This document shows, piece after piece, positions 1 through 7,902 of a stretch of DNA of 52,818 nucleotides (position 1 is its first letter; each line of letters starts with the position of its first letter). The stretch is from assembly GCA_943333125.1 (NCBI GenBank), contig CALQSB010000022.1, positions 1 to 52,818 on the forward strand, in the 5' to 3' direction. The notes below the pieces were generated by a model. It saw only the letters and a list, made by a program, of their open reading frames with translations. It was not told the DNA's origin and did not search any database. The translations under genes were made by a program, and so were the position numbers. This DNA comes from Chitinophaga pinensis (GTDB lineage Bacteria > Bacteroidota > Bacteroidia > Chitinophagales > Chitinophagaceae).

Positions 1-164
1 CTGTACAAATCTGTACGGCGCTGATAATTGGTTTCTACATTGCTCCATACTTTTTTTACGCCCTGGTCGGCGCCTATCAAGCCATTATATCCATTACATC
101 CCCAAAAGCCAACAATTACAAACAATGCGGCAAAAACAATTAATGCGATTTTTCCTGTGCTCAT
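1..164 (-). CDS. lemA: LemA family protein, N-terminal part (cut by window edge)
   Basis: Only the first 54 codons lie in the window; the gene runs off the left edge. The visible protein starts MSTGKIALIV, has one hydrophobic segment (about residues 6-22), then a YNGLIGADQGVKKVWSNVE stretch followed by NYQRRTDLY. This matches the start of LemA proteins, where a short N-terminal membrane anchor is followed by a helix with YN-L---D--V--AW--V and QRR-DL. LemA proteins are membrane-anchored helical-bundle proteins of poorly defined function. The start codon is the only ATG that precedes the hydrophobic segment. It is transcribed in the same direction as the operon upstream of it, 70 bases away, so it may or may not be co-transcribed with it. 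Family assignment is fairly secure despite the short fragment. Confidence 0.8.
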   Translation of the reverse strand, partial: MSTGKIALIVFAALFVIVGFWGCNGYNGLIGADQGVKKVWSNVETNYQRRTDLY

Positions 165-234
165 ATATTTTTATTTTTTTGTAAAATTAGTCAAAATCCA
201 GACTGCAAAATTGTTAAATCAATTTAATATCAAT

Positions 235-1125
235 TTAATATCCTGCTTTTGCTCCGCCAATATTTTCAATCGGATGCCAGGTGGTTTTTACTTCCTGAAA
301 ATCATTGATATAATATGGTGATTGATTCTTTTCATCCATCCATTTTTCATTTTCATAAATTGCGGTCCTTTTTACATTCAATGATGCATTTTCTTTAACC
401 ATTTTAATCGCCGTTGCATTAGTTTCAGAATAACAAACCGCGTTAACATCCATGTGACTGGATAAATGAGGCAATAATTCTGAGACTTTTCCGGTTAAAA
501 TATTCACTACACCTCCGGGCAAATCAGAACTATTAAGCACTTCTGCAAATGTAACTGAACACAATGGCTTCACCTCTGAAGCCAATATCACACAAGTATT
601 TCCTCCAGCAATAACTGGCGACATCAGAGAAACCAAGCCAATTAATGAATACTGTTGTGGGGCAACTATCGTTACCACTCCCATAGGTTCCAATGCAGAG
701 AAATTAAAATGAGAGGAAGCTACCGGATTGACACTACTGAATATCTGCTGGTATTTATCGCACCAACCGCTATAATAAATCAATCTGTCAATTGAAAGCG
801 TTACTTCATTTTCTGCTGCTGCTTTATTCGATCCTTGCAACATCAACTCTTCTATAAACTGTGCCTTTCTTCCTTCAAGCATTTCGGCAATGCGATATAA
901 AATTTGTCCGCGGTTAAATGCAGACCTTGCACTCCATCCTCCAAATGCGCCACGTGCTGTGCCTATCGCATCTCTTACATCTTTTCTGGAACACAAACAC
1001 ATATTCGCGAGATGCTCCCCTTTTGCATTAGTTGCAGTATAATATCTTCCCGATTCGGTTCTGGGGAATTGCCCGCCGATGTAGATTTTGTAGGTTTTTA
1101 GGACGGTTAATCTTTTTGTTGACAT
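235..1125 (-). CDS. Truncated aldehyde dehydrogenase-like protein lacking the catalytic domain
   Basis: A 296-residue protein (start taken at MSTKRLTVLK; an in-frame ATG 27 bases upstream is less likely because it begins in a dispersed repeat) that aligns with the N-terminal and NAD-binding part of ALDH: NGK-like IYIGGQF near 15-20, a YYSGW segment near 117-121, and DLPGGVVNILTG at 201-212. It ends soon after the Rossmann fold. The ELGGK glutamate motif and the catalytic cysteine loop are absent, the conserved PWNFP is replaced by APQQYS (155-160), and FTGS by YSET. It therefore should not be an active dehydrogenase. It is the last gene after a complete ALDH, with an 87-base gap. ALDH16-type proteins join an ALDH domain to a second, cysteine-free ALDH domain; this gene may be a separate version of such a pseudoenzyme partner (inference). 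No frameshift is visible that would restore a full ALDH. Confidence 0.85.
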   Translation of the reverse strand: MSTKRLTVLKTYKIYIGGQFPRTESGRYYTATNAKGEHLANMCLCSRKDVRDAIGTARGAFGGWSARSAFNRGQILYRIAEMLEGRKAQFIEELMLQGSNKAAAENEVTLSIDRLIYYSGWCDKYQQIFSSVNPVASSHFNFSALEPMGVVTIVAPQQYSLIGLVSLMSPVIAGGNTCVILASEVKPLCSVTFAEVLNSSDLPGGVVNILTGKVSELLPHLSSHMDVNAVCYSETNATAIKMVKENASLNVKRTAIYENEKWMDEKNQSPYYINDFQEVKTTWHPIENIGGAKAGY

Positions 1126-1212
1126 AATTTTTGTTGTTTGAAGCCCCCTCAATCCCCCAAAGGGGGAAGTAGAACGGCAATTGACTATGACCTATTGAAC
1201 GTTTTGAACCTT

Positions 1213-2685
1213 TTAAACCTTTAAGTATGCCCCTAATCCATGCAATCCCCCTTCTCTTCCAAAGCCACTTTCTTTAAACCCACCGAATGGCGATGTTGGA
1301 TCAAATTTATTATATGTATTGGCCCAAATCACTCCTGCTTTTAATTTCGAAGTCATGTTGAAAATCTTAGAACCCTTGTCTGTCCATACGCCTGCAGAAA
1401 GTCCAAATGGGGTGTTGTTGGCTTTTTCGATGACTTCATCTTCTGTTCTGAAAGTCTGAATTGATAATACCGGTCCAAATATTTCTTCCTGTGCAATTCG
1501 ATTTGATTGAGCGACGTTGGTAAAGATTGTTGGCCGGCAATAAAATCCTTTTTTAGGAATGGAGCATGCAGACTGAAACATTTCTGCACCTTCCTGCTGG
1601 CCGATTTTTAAATATTTGTTAATGACTTCTAATTGTTGTTTTGAATTGATGGCTCCGATATCTGTGTTTTTATCCATGGGGTCACCTACAATCAAAGTTT
1701 CCATTCTGTCTTTTAATTTTTGGAGAACAATTTTATAAACAGATTCCTGAACAAACAATCTTGAACCTGCACAGCACACATGTCCCTGATTAAAAAATAT
1801 TCCATTGATAATACCTTCAACGGCCTGATCTAAAGGCGCATCATCAAAAATAATATTGGCAGCTTTTCCTCCTAACTCCAGAGTTGCTTTTTTATTGGTT
1901 CCGGCAATAGCTTTCTGAATTAATTTGCCAACATCTGTTGATCCGGTAAAAGCAATTTTATTAATATCGGGATGATTGACCAATGCTGCTCCTGTTGCAC
2001 CTGCACCGGTAATAATATTCACCACTCCGGGAGGTAAATCTGCTTCCTGAATAATTTCGGCAAGTTTTAAAGCGGTAAGAGAAGTTGTTTCGGCGGGTTT
2101 CAACACAACCGTATTTCCTGTTGCTAAAGCCGGCGCAATTTTCCAGGCAGCCATAAGCAAAGGAAAGTTCCAGGGAATAATTTGCCCGGCTACTCCAAGC
2201 GGCTTAGGGTTCCTGTTAGGAAAAGCATATTCCAGTTTATCCGCCCATCCTGCATAATAAAAAAAGTGATTGGCTGCCGTAGGGACATCAAAATCGCGGC
2301 TTTCTCTTATCGGCTTGCCACCATCCAATGTTTCAATAACAGCAAGTTCACGAGCACGCTCTTGTATGATACGGGCGATGCGATAAATATATTTAGCTCT
2401 TTCTTTTGGCGAAGTTTTCTTCCAACCTTTTTCGTACGCATTTCTTGCTGCAACAACGGCTTTGTTTACATCTGCAGCATTGGCCTGCGCAATGGAAGAC
2501 AATTTTTCTTCACTGGCGGGATTGATGGTATCGAAATATTTTTTCGATGAAGGTTTCTCAAATTTTCCATTGATGAATAAATCATAACGCTCTGCAATTT
2601 TTGCCACAGACTTGCTTTCAAGCGCAGGCGCGAGATTGCGAGAACTGTCGAATTTGAGTTTTAAAGTGTTTTTTTTAACCGCCAT
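1213..2685 (-). CDS. NAD(P)+-dependent aldehyde dehydrogenase
   Basis: Full-length (490 residues) soluble ALDH, oxidising an aldehyde to the acid. Visible motifs: PWNFP at 171-175, FTGSTDVGK at 246-254, the general-base glutamate in ELGGK (Glu270), and the cysteine loop NQGHVCCAGSR with the catalytic Cys304 by alignment with ALDH2 Cys302; EEIFGPVLS and SPFGGFKESG are near the C-terminus. It lies 88 bases downstream of deoC in the same direction. Since DeoC releases acetaldehyde, acetaldehyde to acetate is the probable reaction, though the sequence alone does not fix the substrate. A truncated ALDH follows directly. Confidence 0.93.
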   Translation of the reverse strand: MAVKKNTLKLKFDSSRNLAPALESKSVAKIAERYDLFINGKFEKPSSKKYFDTINPASEEKLSSIAQANAADVNKAVVAARNAYEKGWKKTSPKERAKYIYRIARIIQERARELAVIETLDGGKPIRESRDFDVPTAANHFFYYAGWADKLEYAFPNRNPKPLGVAGQIIPWNFPLLMAAWKIAPALATGNTVVLKPAETTSLTALKLAEIIQEADLPPGVVNIITGAGATGAALVNHPDINKIAFTGSTDVGKLIQKAIAGTNKKATLELGGKAANIIFDDAPLDQAVEGIINGIFFNQGHVCCAGSRLFVQESVYKIVLQKLKDRMETLIVGDPMDKNTDIGAINSKQQLEVINKYLKIGQQEGAEMFQSACSIPKKGFYCRPTIFTNVAQSNRIAQEEIFGPVLSIQTFRTEDEVIEKANNTPFGLSAGVWTDKGSKIFNMTSKLKAGVIWANTYNKFDPTSPFGGFKESGFGREGGLHGLGAYLKV

Positions 2686-2773
2686 TTCAGAAGTTTATTT
2701 CTATTTAAAATTATTTACCATTATTAGTTCGAACAACAAACGCCAAATTATAAACACCAAACCACAAACAAAT

Positions 2774-3676
2774 CTAGTCGTTTGAAAAATAATCTCCCGA
2801 CTGATACAATCCCGTCCGTTGTTTCATCAACTGCATCAAAATATCATTAGCCAAACTGCTTGCGCCAAAGCGAAACCACTCATTATTCATCCAGCCTTCT
2901 CCCAGCACTTCATTGAGCATCACCAAATAATGTAATGCCAGCTTAGCTTTTGAAATTCCTCCCGCAGGTTTCATAGCAATCTTCTTTCCTGTTTTGTAGT
3001 AGAAATCTCTGATGGCTTCCAGCATCACCAAAGTAACTGGCATGGTTGCTGCAGGAGAAATTTTTCCTGTGGAAGTTTTTATAAAATCTGCTCCGGCATA
3101 CATGGCGATATCGCTGGCTTTACGCACTTTATCATACGTTCCCAATTCGCCTGTTTCTAATATCACTTTCAATCTGGCATTGCCACATGCTTCTTTTATT
3201 GCTGCTATTTCATCAAAAACAAAATTGTATTCGCCCTGATGAAATTTGCCTCTGGAAATAACCATATCAATTTCATCTGCACCCTGACTTATCGCAAATT
3301 TCGTATCCCGTATTTTTATATCTCTTGTAGACTGGCCACTTGGAAATGCCGTGGCCACTGAAGCCACCTTGATTCCAGAATCGCCCAAAGCTTTTTTTGC
3401 AACACCTACCATTGAAGGATAAACGCAAATTGCCGCCACAGTTGGAAGACCAGCATAAACATCATGTAAATGCATTGCTTTATAGCAAAGTTGTTTTACT
3501 TTTCCATCAGTATCTTTTCCTTCCAAAGTAGTAAGGTCAATCATATTCAACGCCAGCTTGAGACCATTGATTTTAGTTTCATTTTTTATGCTGCGTTTGG
3601 TAAATCTTGAAGCTCTTTCTTCTACTCCTACCTGATCAATTCTCGGAGAAATAGTAAAATCAGGGATTGTATTCAT
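2774..3676 (-). CDS. deoC: Deoxyribose-phosphate aldolase
   Basis: Cleaves 2-deoxyribose-5-phosphate to acetaldehyde and glyceraldehyde-3-phosphate. The Schiff-base lysine sits in FIKTSTGK (Lys200), the second active-site lysine in MKPAGG (Lys236), and the proton-relay aspartate in GADEIDMV (Asp137 by alignment). At 300 residues it is longer than the E. coli enzyme (about 260); the extra part is a 35-40-residue N-terminal extension. It sits 29 bases after the nucleoside phosphorylase gene and before the ALDH, so a common transcript is likely. No phosphopentomutase gene is visible in the window. Confidence 0.95.
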   Translation of the reverse strand: MNTIPDFTISPRIDQVGVEERASRFTKRSIKNETKINGLKLALNMIDLTTLEGKDTDGKVKQLCYKAMHLHDVYAGLPTVAAICVYPSMVGVAKKALGDSGIKVASVATAFPSGQSTRDIKIRDTKFAISQGADEIDMVISRGKFHQGEYNFVFDEIAAIKEACGNARLKVILETGELGTYDKVRKASDIAMYAGADFIKTSTGKISPAATMPVTLVMLEAIRDFYYKTGKKIAMKPAGGISKAKLALHYLVMLNEVLGEGWMNNEWFRFGASSLANDILMQLMKQRTGLYQSGDYFSND

Positions 3677-3705
3677 AATGCCTTTATATAATTGTGGTTG
3701 TAAAT

Positions 3706-4578
3706 TTAAGCAACTAATACTTCGAGTGATTTTTTTATCATGTTTTCTATTGCCGTATCACTGTCTTTCGAAAAGGCTCTTAAAATTCTATTGGCGACTA
3801 TAACATTAATGCTTAAACATTCATGTCCTAATAATTTACCCAAACCATAAATTGCGGAAGTTTCCATTTCAAAATTGGTGATGCGGTTTCCTTTATATGA
3901 AAAAGTGGTCAGTTTATCGATATGTTCACGACTTACTGATTTCAAACGAAGTTCTCTTCCCTGAGGGCCATAAAAGCCAGGAGCGGTAACCGTAATTCCT
4001 CTGTTAAAATCAGATCCAAATTTGCTGATTAAAGAATCACTACTCCTAAATGCATAAGGCATGGTGAGTGTGGTGTCCATTTCTGTTTGTTCAATGAAAC
4101 ACTTTATTAAATCTGAATCCTCATCCGTAGTTTTATGAACATAATAATGCATCAGATTGTCGAACCCAAGACCATGTGTTGAAACTACTAAACTATCTAC
4201 GGCGATATCTTCCTGCAATGAACCCGAAGTGCCAAAGCGTACAATGTTTAACTTTTTTATTTCCGGATTGATTTCTCTAGCTTCGAAATTTATATTTGCA
4301 ACTGCATCTATTTCATTTAAAACGATATCAATATTGTCTGGTCCAATTCCTGTAGAAATAACAGAAATTCTTTTCGTTCCGATGTAACCGGTATGTGTAA
4401 TGAATTCTCTGTGTTTAAACTGATGTTCAATACGATCAAAGTATTTGCTCACTTTTGCTACGCGATCCTGATCTCCAACTACAATTATTGTATCAGCGAG
4501 TTCATCGGGACGTAAATCCAAATGATAAATTGCTCCGCGACTATTAATAATTAATTCCGATTCTGCTAAATGATGCAT
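3706..4578 (-). CDS. Nucleoside phosphorylase, uridine phosphorylase-like
   Basis: A PNP/UDP family-1 phosphorylase of 290 residues that splits a nucleoside with phosphate to base and (deoxy)ribose-1-phosphate. It has GDQDRV (35-40) at the phosphate-binding position, RFGTSGSL (114-121), and NFEMET (235-240), the ribose-binding glutamate motif. The segment GFYGPQGRELR (201-211) places Gln206 and Arg208 where uridine phosphorylases hold uracil, so a pyrimidine nucleoside is the likelier substrate. It is the first gene of the phosphorylase-deoC-ALDH-ALDH-like set. Function class is secure; base preference is inference. Confidence 0.88.
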   Translation of the reverse strand: MHHLAESELIINSRGAIYHLDLRPDELADTIIVVGDQDRVAKVSKYFDRIEHQFKHREFITHTGYIGTKRISVISTGIGPDNIDIVLNEIDAVANINFEAREINPEIKKLNIVRFGTSGSLQEDIAVDSLVVSTHGLGFDNLMHYYVHKTTDEDSDLIKCFIEQTEMDTTLTMPYAFRSSDSLISKFGSDFNRGITVTAPGFYGPQGRELRLKSVSREHIDKLTTFSYKGNRITNFEMETSAIYGLGKLLGHECLSINVIVANRILRAFSKDSDTAIENMIKKSLEVLVA

Positions 4579-4682
4579 GCCTGTTTATTTGGTTAAAATA
4601 TAAATGTAAGAAATGTTTGTGGTTTAAGTGCGATGATCATCATGTGTTTGCTTATTGATTTGCTGTTTGTTTTTTAAATATT

Positions 4683-4949
4683 TAATTAGATGAGGTCAAT
4701 TATTGTAGATTTTATGTTTCAAATATGCATGAAGAAATTGCAGCTGCACTGAAAATTGATACTTCTACAATTGAAAATTTCAAATTAGAGCAACTTAGTA
4801 TTATTAACGACAAAAATGAAAATAATGATTATGGGAAATTAGAATTACTGAAGCTTAAAGATGAAATTAAAGAGCTCAAAGCCACAGTAAAAGAACAATG
4901 GAAAATCATACAACATCTTACTAAAGGGAAGAAGAAAACAGGCAAATAA
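4683..4949 (+). pseudogene. Possible remnant of an XRE-type regulator (C-terminal part)
   Basis: The open frame after the stop at 4683-4685 contains a 74-codon ORF from the ATG at 4725. Its product begins HEEIAAALKIDTSTIENF and continues into a lysine/glutamate-rich coiled-coil-like tail. This resembles the part of common Bacteroidota XRE regulators after the recognition helix, where IAKAL-- ---AI-NF is followed by a coiled coil, but the DNA-binding half is missing and no in-frame ATG lies further upstream. It could be a decayed regulator or a genuine small protein. From 4950 to 5131 no gene was found. Confidence 0.35.
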
Positions 4950-5131
4950 TCTCAAAAAAATCTTCGGAAACTTATCATAATTGCAGACGCTTGAAATGAA
5001 GTGATTACTAATTTTGTTTATTGGCGAATATCGATTCCATTACAGGTTTATTTTAAACCCCGATTTTGCAGTTGGAAAATATTCATTGAACCTTTAAAAC
5101 AAATTTCCTGCAGTCAGCGTATTGATTAATC

Positions 5132-6253
5132 TCAGATGAGAAATGCTTCCATATTATCGGGATGAATTACTTGGAAGCTAGCTCCGGAATATGTATTTAA
5201 AAAAAGACCAGGAACTTTATGTTTGGCATGTTTGTTCCACTTGAATTCGTAAGACTTTAAGATACCATCTTCCTCCTCAACATAATCAATTTCTGCTTGC
5301 TCTTTTGTTCGCCAATACCAACTGTTAGACCATTTTTGATGGTATTCATTCATTTTTTTTCTTTCGGACATCAGGTAATTCTCCCATAAAGCACCGAGGT
5401 CCTGCCTGCTTTCCATCATATTAAAATTTGCAATCAGGGCATTTCGGATGCCGTTGTCATAAAAATATATTTTTCTACTTTTTTTGAGCTCCGAGCGTAG
5501 ATTTCTGCTGAAGGCCCCTAGTCTGAATATGATATAAGTTTGCTCCAATACGGTAATGTATTTTTCGATGGTCTTGGCATCCAACCCGGTAGTTTTGGCT
5601 AACTCATTATAAGAAACCTGAGAACCCACTTGATAGGCCAGTGCCTGCAAGAGCTTAAGTAACCCCTCAGGTTTTTTAATCTGTTCCAAAAGCAGTACAT
5701 CTTTATACAAATAACTGTCTGAAAGTTGTTTTAAAATTTCTTTTTCAATACCAATATTGTTGACTACCTCAGGATAATAACCATAAACCAACCGATGAGG
5801 CAGCAATCTTTTTTCTTCAAGTAATCCATGATGAGCTACCATTTCACCAAAAGAAAGCGGATACATTTTATATTCCCATTTGCGTCCTGTAAGTGGCTCA
5901 TTGAGCTGATTTGCCAATTCAAAAGCAGAACTTCCAGTGACCACAAGCTGCACTTCCGGAATCTCATCCGTAATTAATTTCATGCGCAGTCCAATGTCAC
6001 GAATGCGTTGGGCTTCGTCTATAATGACGGTGCGCTTTTTCCCAAAAAAAATCTTTAATCTAGAAGAAGAACTGTTTTGAAATAAATCCTGCACATCTTT
6101 TTCATCGCCATTCAACCACAAAACATCTTGATTATCTGAAAATATTTTCTTTAATAAGGTGGTTTTACCCACTTGGCGGGCACCTAATAAGACAATTGCT
6201 TTTTGGGTGTTAAGTTTTGATCTGATAATTTTTTCAAGCGCTCTTTCAATCAT
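5132..6253 (-). CDS. AAA-family ATPase with DUF4143 C-terminal domain
   Basis: A 373-residue protein with an N-terminal P-loop ATPase: Walker A GARQVGKT (24-31), Walker B VIIDEAQ (76-82), and VTGSSAFEL as the likely sensor segment. The C-terminal half matches the DUF4143 pattern: a winged-helix-like stretch (SYNELAKTTGLDAKTIEKYI) and a nuclease-like end (WRTKEQAEIDYVEEEDG...YEFKW) with the D-x(n)-E-x-K style spacing of the PD-(D/E)XK fold. These proteins are very common stand-alone ATPases in Bacteroidota and their role is not settled. The gene stands alone; its upstream gap holds two 21-base direct repeats and palindromes. Confidence 0.88.
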   Translation of the reverse strand: MIERALEKIIRSKLNTQKAIVLLGARQVGKTTLLKKIFSDNQDVLWLNGDEKDVQDLFQNSSSSRLKIFFGKKRTVIIDEAQRIRDIGLRMKLITDEIPEVQLVVTGSSAFELANQLNEPLTGRKWEYKMYPLSFGEMVAHHGLLEEKRLLPHRLVYGYYPEVVNNIGIEKEILKQLSDSYLYKDVLLLEQIKKPEGLLKLLQALAYQVGSQVSYNELAKTTGLDAKTIEKYITVLEQTYIIFRLGAFSRNLRSELKKSRKIYFYDNGIRNALIANFNMMESRQDLGALWENYLMSERKKMNEYHQKWSNSWYWRTKEQAEIDYVEEEDGILKSYEFKWNKHAKHKVPGLFLNTYSGASFQVIHPDNMEAFLI

Positions 6254-6581
6254 AAAAATGAAATATTGAGCTAAAATACAACTTTTCGGGATTTGAATCC
6301 TAAATTATAGCAACTTTTCGGGATTTGAATCAGGATTTTATGTTTTTTGGCTCCCATGGTTGAAATGTGGGTTAAATTAAAAATGGGCCGCAAACCTTTT
6401 GAACACCTGCCTGCCGATAGGCAGGTGTTGAATCTATTGAATATTTTGAACTATCGTTATTTTGTGTTCCCACGGTTGAAACCGTGGGCAAAGTTGAAAC
6501 CGTGGGCTATCTATAAAAAATGGGCCACAAACCTTTTGAACACCTGTCTACCGACAGGCAGGAATTGAACCTATTAAACCG
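6254..6581. repeat. Repeat-rich intergenic region (direct repeats and palindromes)
   Basis: No gene is supported here. It holds: a 21-base identical direct repeat at 6279-6299 and 6311-6331; a perfect 9-bp inverted repeat around GA at 6469-6488 (CCCACGGTT/AACCGTGGG), a related copy at 6352-6372 and a half copy at 6493-6507; and two direct copies of a roughly 60-base unit starting at 6378 and 6515, each containing a CCTGCC/GGCAGG hairpin (6402-6429 has a perfect 10-bp stem). Confidence 0.85.
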
Positions 6582-7781
6582 TTAAACCTTTTTCACCGCC
6601 GCAATCCCCGGCAATTCTTTTCCTTCAAAATATTCTAACATCGCACCGCCCCCGGTTGATACATAACTCACTTTATCGGCGAGATGGAACATGTTAACAG
6701 CAGCCACGCTATCACCACCGCCAACCAAACTAAATGCGCCTTTGCTAGTAGCTTCGGCTACAGCCAATGCAATTGATTTGGTACCGTTTTGGAATTTCTC
6801 CATTTCAAAAACACCCATAGGACCATTCCATAAAATGGTTTTGCTATTGAGAATTACTTCTTTAAAATCATCAACTGCTTTTTGTCCGATGTCCAATCCC
6901 ATCCAGCCTGAAGGAATGCCATAACTTTCGCAATTGGTAGTTTGGGCATCAGCAGCAAATTTATCAGCAATGGTACTATCCATTGGCAAGTGAATATTTA
7001 CACCTAATGATTTTGCTTTAGCCAGAATTTCCAATGCCAGTGGCATGCGATCATCTTCGCATAATGAATTACCAATATTTTTTCCTTGCGCCTTCCAGAA
7101 AGTATAAGCCATTCCCCCACCGATAATAATATCAGTAGCACGATTCAATAAATTCTCAATAATTAAAATTTTATCAGAAACTTTAGCTCCGCCAATGATG
7201 GCAGTGAAAGGCTTTTCTGCTGAATGCAATACTTTTTCTGCACTGATGACTTCAGCTTCCATTAACAAACCAAACATTTTTTTATCTGCAGGAAAATAAT
7301 CTGCAATAACTGCCGTTGACGCATGTGCGCGGTGTGCAGTTCCGAACGCATCATTCACATATACATTTCCAAGCTTGCTTAATTTTTCAGCAAATGTGTT
7401 GTCCCCTTTTTCTTCTTCTTTATAAAAACGCAAATTTTCCAGTAACAACACTTCGCCTGATTGCAAAGCTGCTGATTTATCAATCGCTTCTTGCCCGATA
7501 CAATCATTAGCAAAATCAACTTTCACATCGCCGAGTAATGTTTTCAAATGAATCACCAAATGTTTCAATGAATATTTATCTGTCGGGCCATCTTTTGGTC
7601 TTCCTAAATGGCTCATTAAAATCACACTCCCACCATCAGCCAGAATCTTTTTTATAGTTGGCATTGTGGCGGTCATGCGGGTATCATCGGTAATCTCAAA
7701 ATTCTCATTCAAGGGGACGTTGAAGTCGACGCGGATGAGGGCTTTTTTTGCGGAAAAATTGTAAGTAGAGAAAAATGACAT
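6582..7781 (-). CDS. pgk: Phosphoglycerate kinase
   Basis: Cytosolic glycolytic enzyme converting 1,3-bisphosphoglycerate and ADP to 3-phosphoglycerate and ATP. The 399-residue length is normal for the family. Visible signatures: [11 protein letters not shown] near the N-terminus, SHLGRPKDG, the [10 protein letters not shown] segment, GPMGVFE, and the nucleotide-binding [11 protein letters not shown] near the C-terminus. It lies 121 bases downstream of gap in the same direction. That gap contains a hairpin-forming TTGAAC-rich repeat, which might reduce read-through between the two. Confidence 0.98.
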   Translation of the reverse strand: MSFFSTYNFSAKKALIRVDFNVPLNENFEITDDTRMTATMPTIKKILADGGSVILMSHLGRPKDGPTDKYSLKHLVIHLKTLLGDVKVDFANDCIGQEAIDKSAALQSGEVLLLENLRFYKEEEKGDNTFAEKLSKLGNVYVNDAFGTAHRAHASTAVIADYFPADKKMFGLLMEAEVISAEKVLHSAEKPFTAIIGGAKVSDKILIIENLLNRATDIIIGGGMAYTFWKAQGKNIGNSLCEDDRMPLALEILAKAKSLGVNIHLPMDSTIADKFAADAQTTNCESYGIPSGWMGLDIGQKAVDDFKEVILNSKTILWNGPMGVFEMEKFQNGTKSIALAVAEATSKGAFSLVGGGDSVAAVNMFHLADKVSYVSTGGGAMLEYFEGKELPGIAAVKKV

Positions 7782-7807
7782 GATTTTAGTTCTTTTATGG
7801 CTTTGTA

Positions 7808-7890
7808 AGGTTCAAAAGGTTTAAAAAGTTCAAAAGGTTCAATAAGTTAAATAAGCCAACCGAATTGAACTCTTGAACTTATTAAACCTT
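7808..7890. repeat. TTGAAC/GTTCAA-rich hairpin repeat between gap and pgk
   Basis: This stretch is built of GTTCAAAAGGTT-like words followed by their inverse. A 17-base arm near 7836 pairs with a 17-base arm near 7870 with about two mismatches. Related words recur at 1190-1222, 6430-6590, 21240-21295 and 22088-22140, so it belongs to a dispersed intergenic family. Confidence 0.7.
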
Positions 7891-7902
7891 TGAAACAATT
7901 TT

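Noticed and set aside
28..321. 97-codon plus-strand frame at the left edge
   Set aside because: It overlaps the lemA start and the end of the short ALDH on the other strand and shows no family resemblance.
6347..6568. 73-codon plus-strand frame before pgk
   Set aside because: It consists of the intergenic palindromes and duplicated repeat units translated, so it is not a gene.
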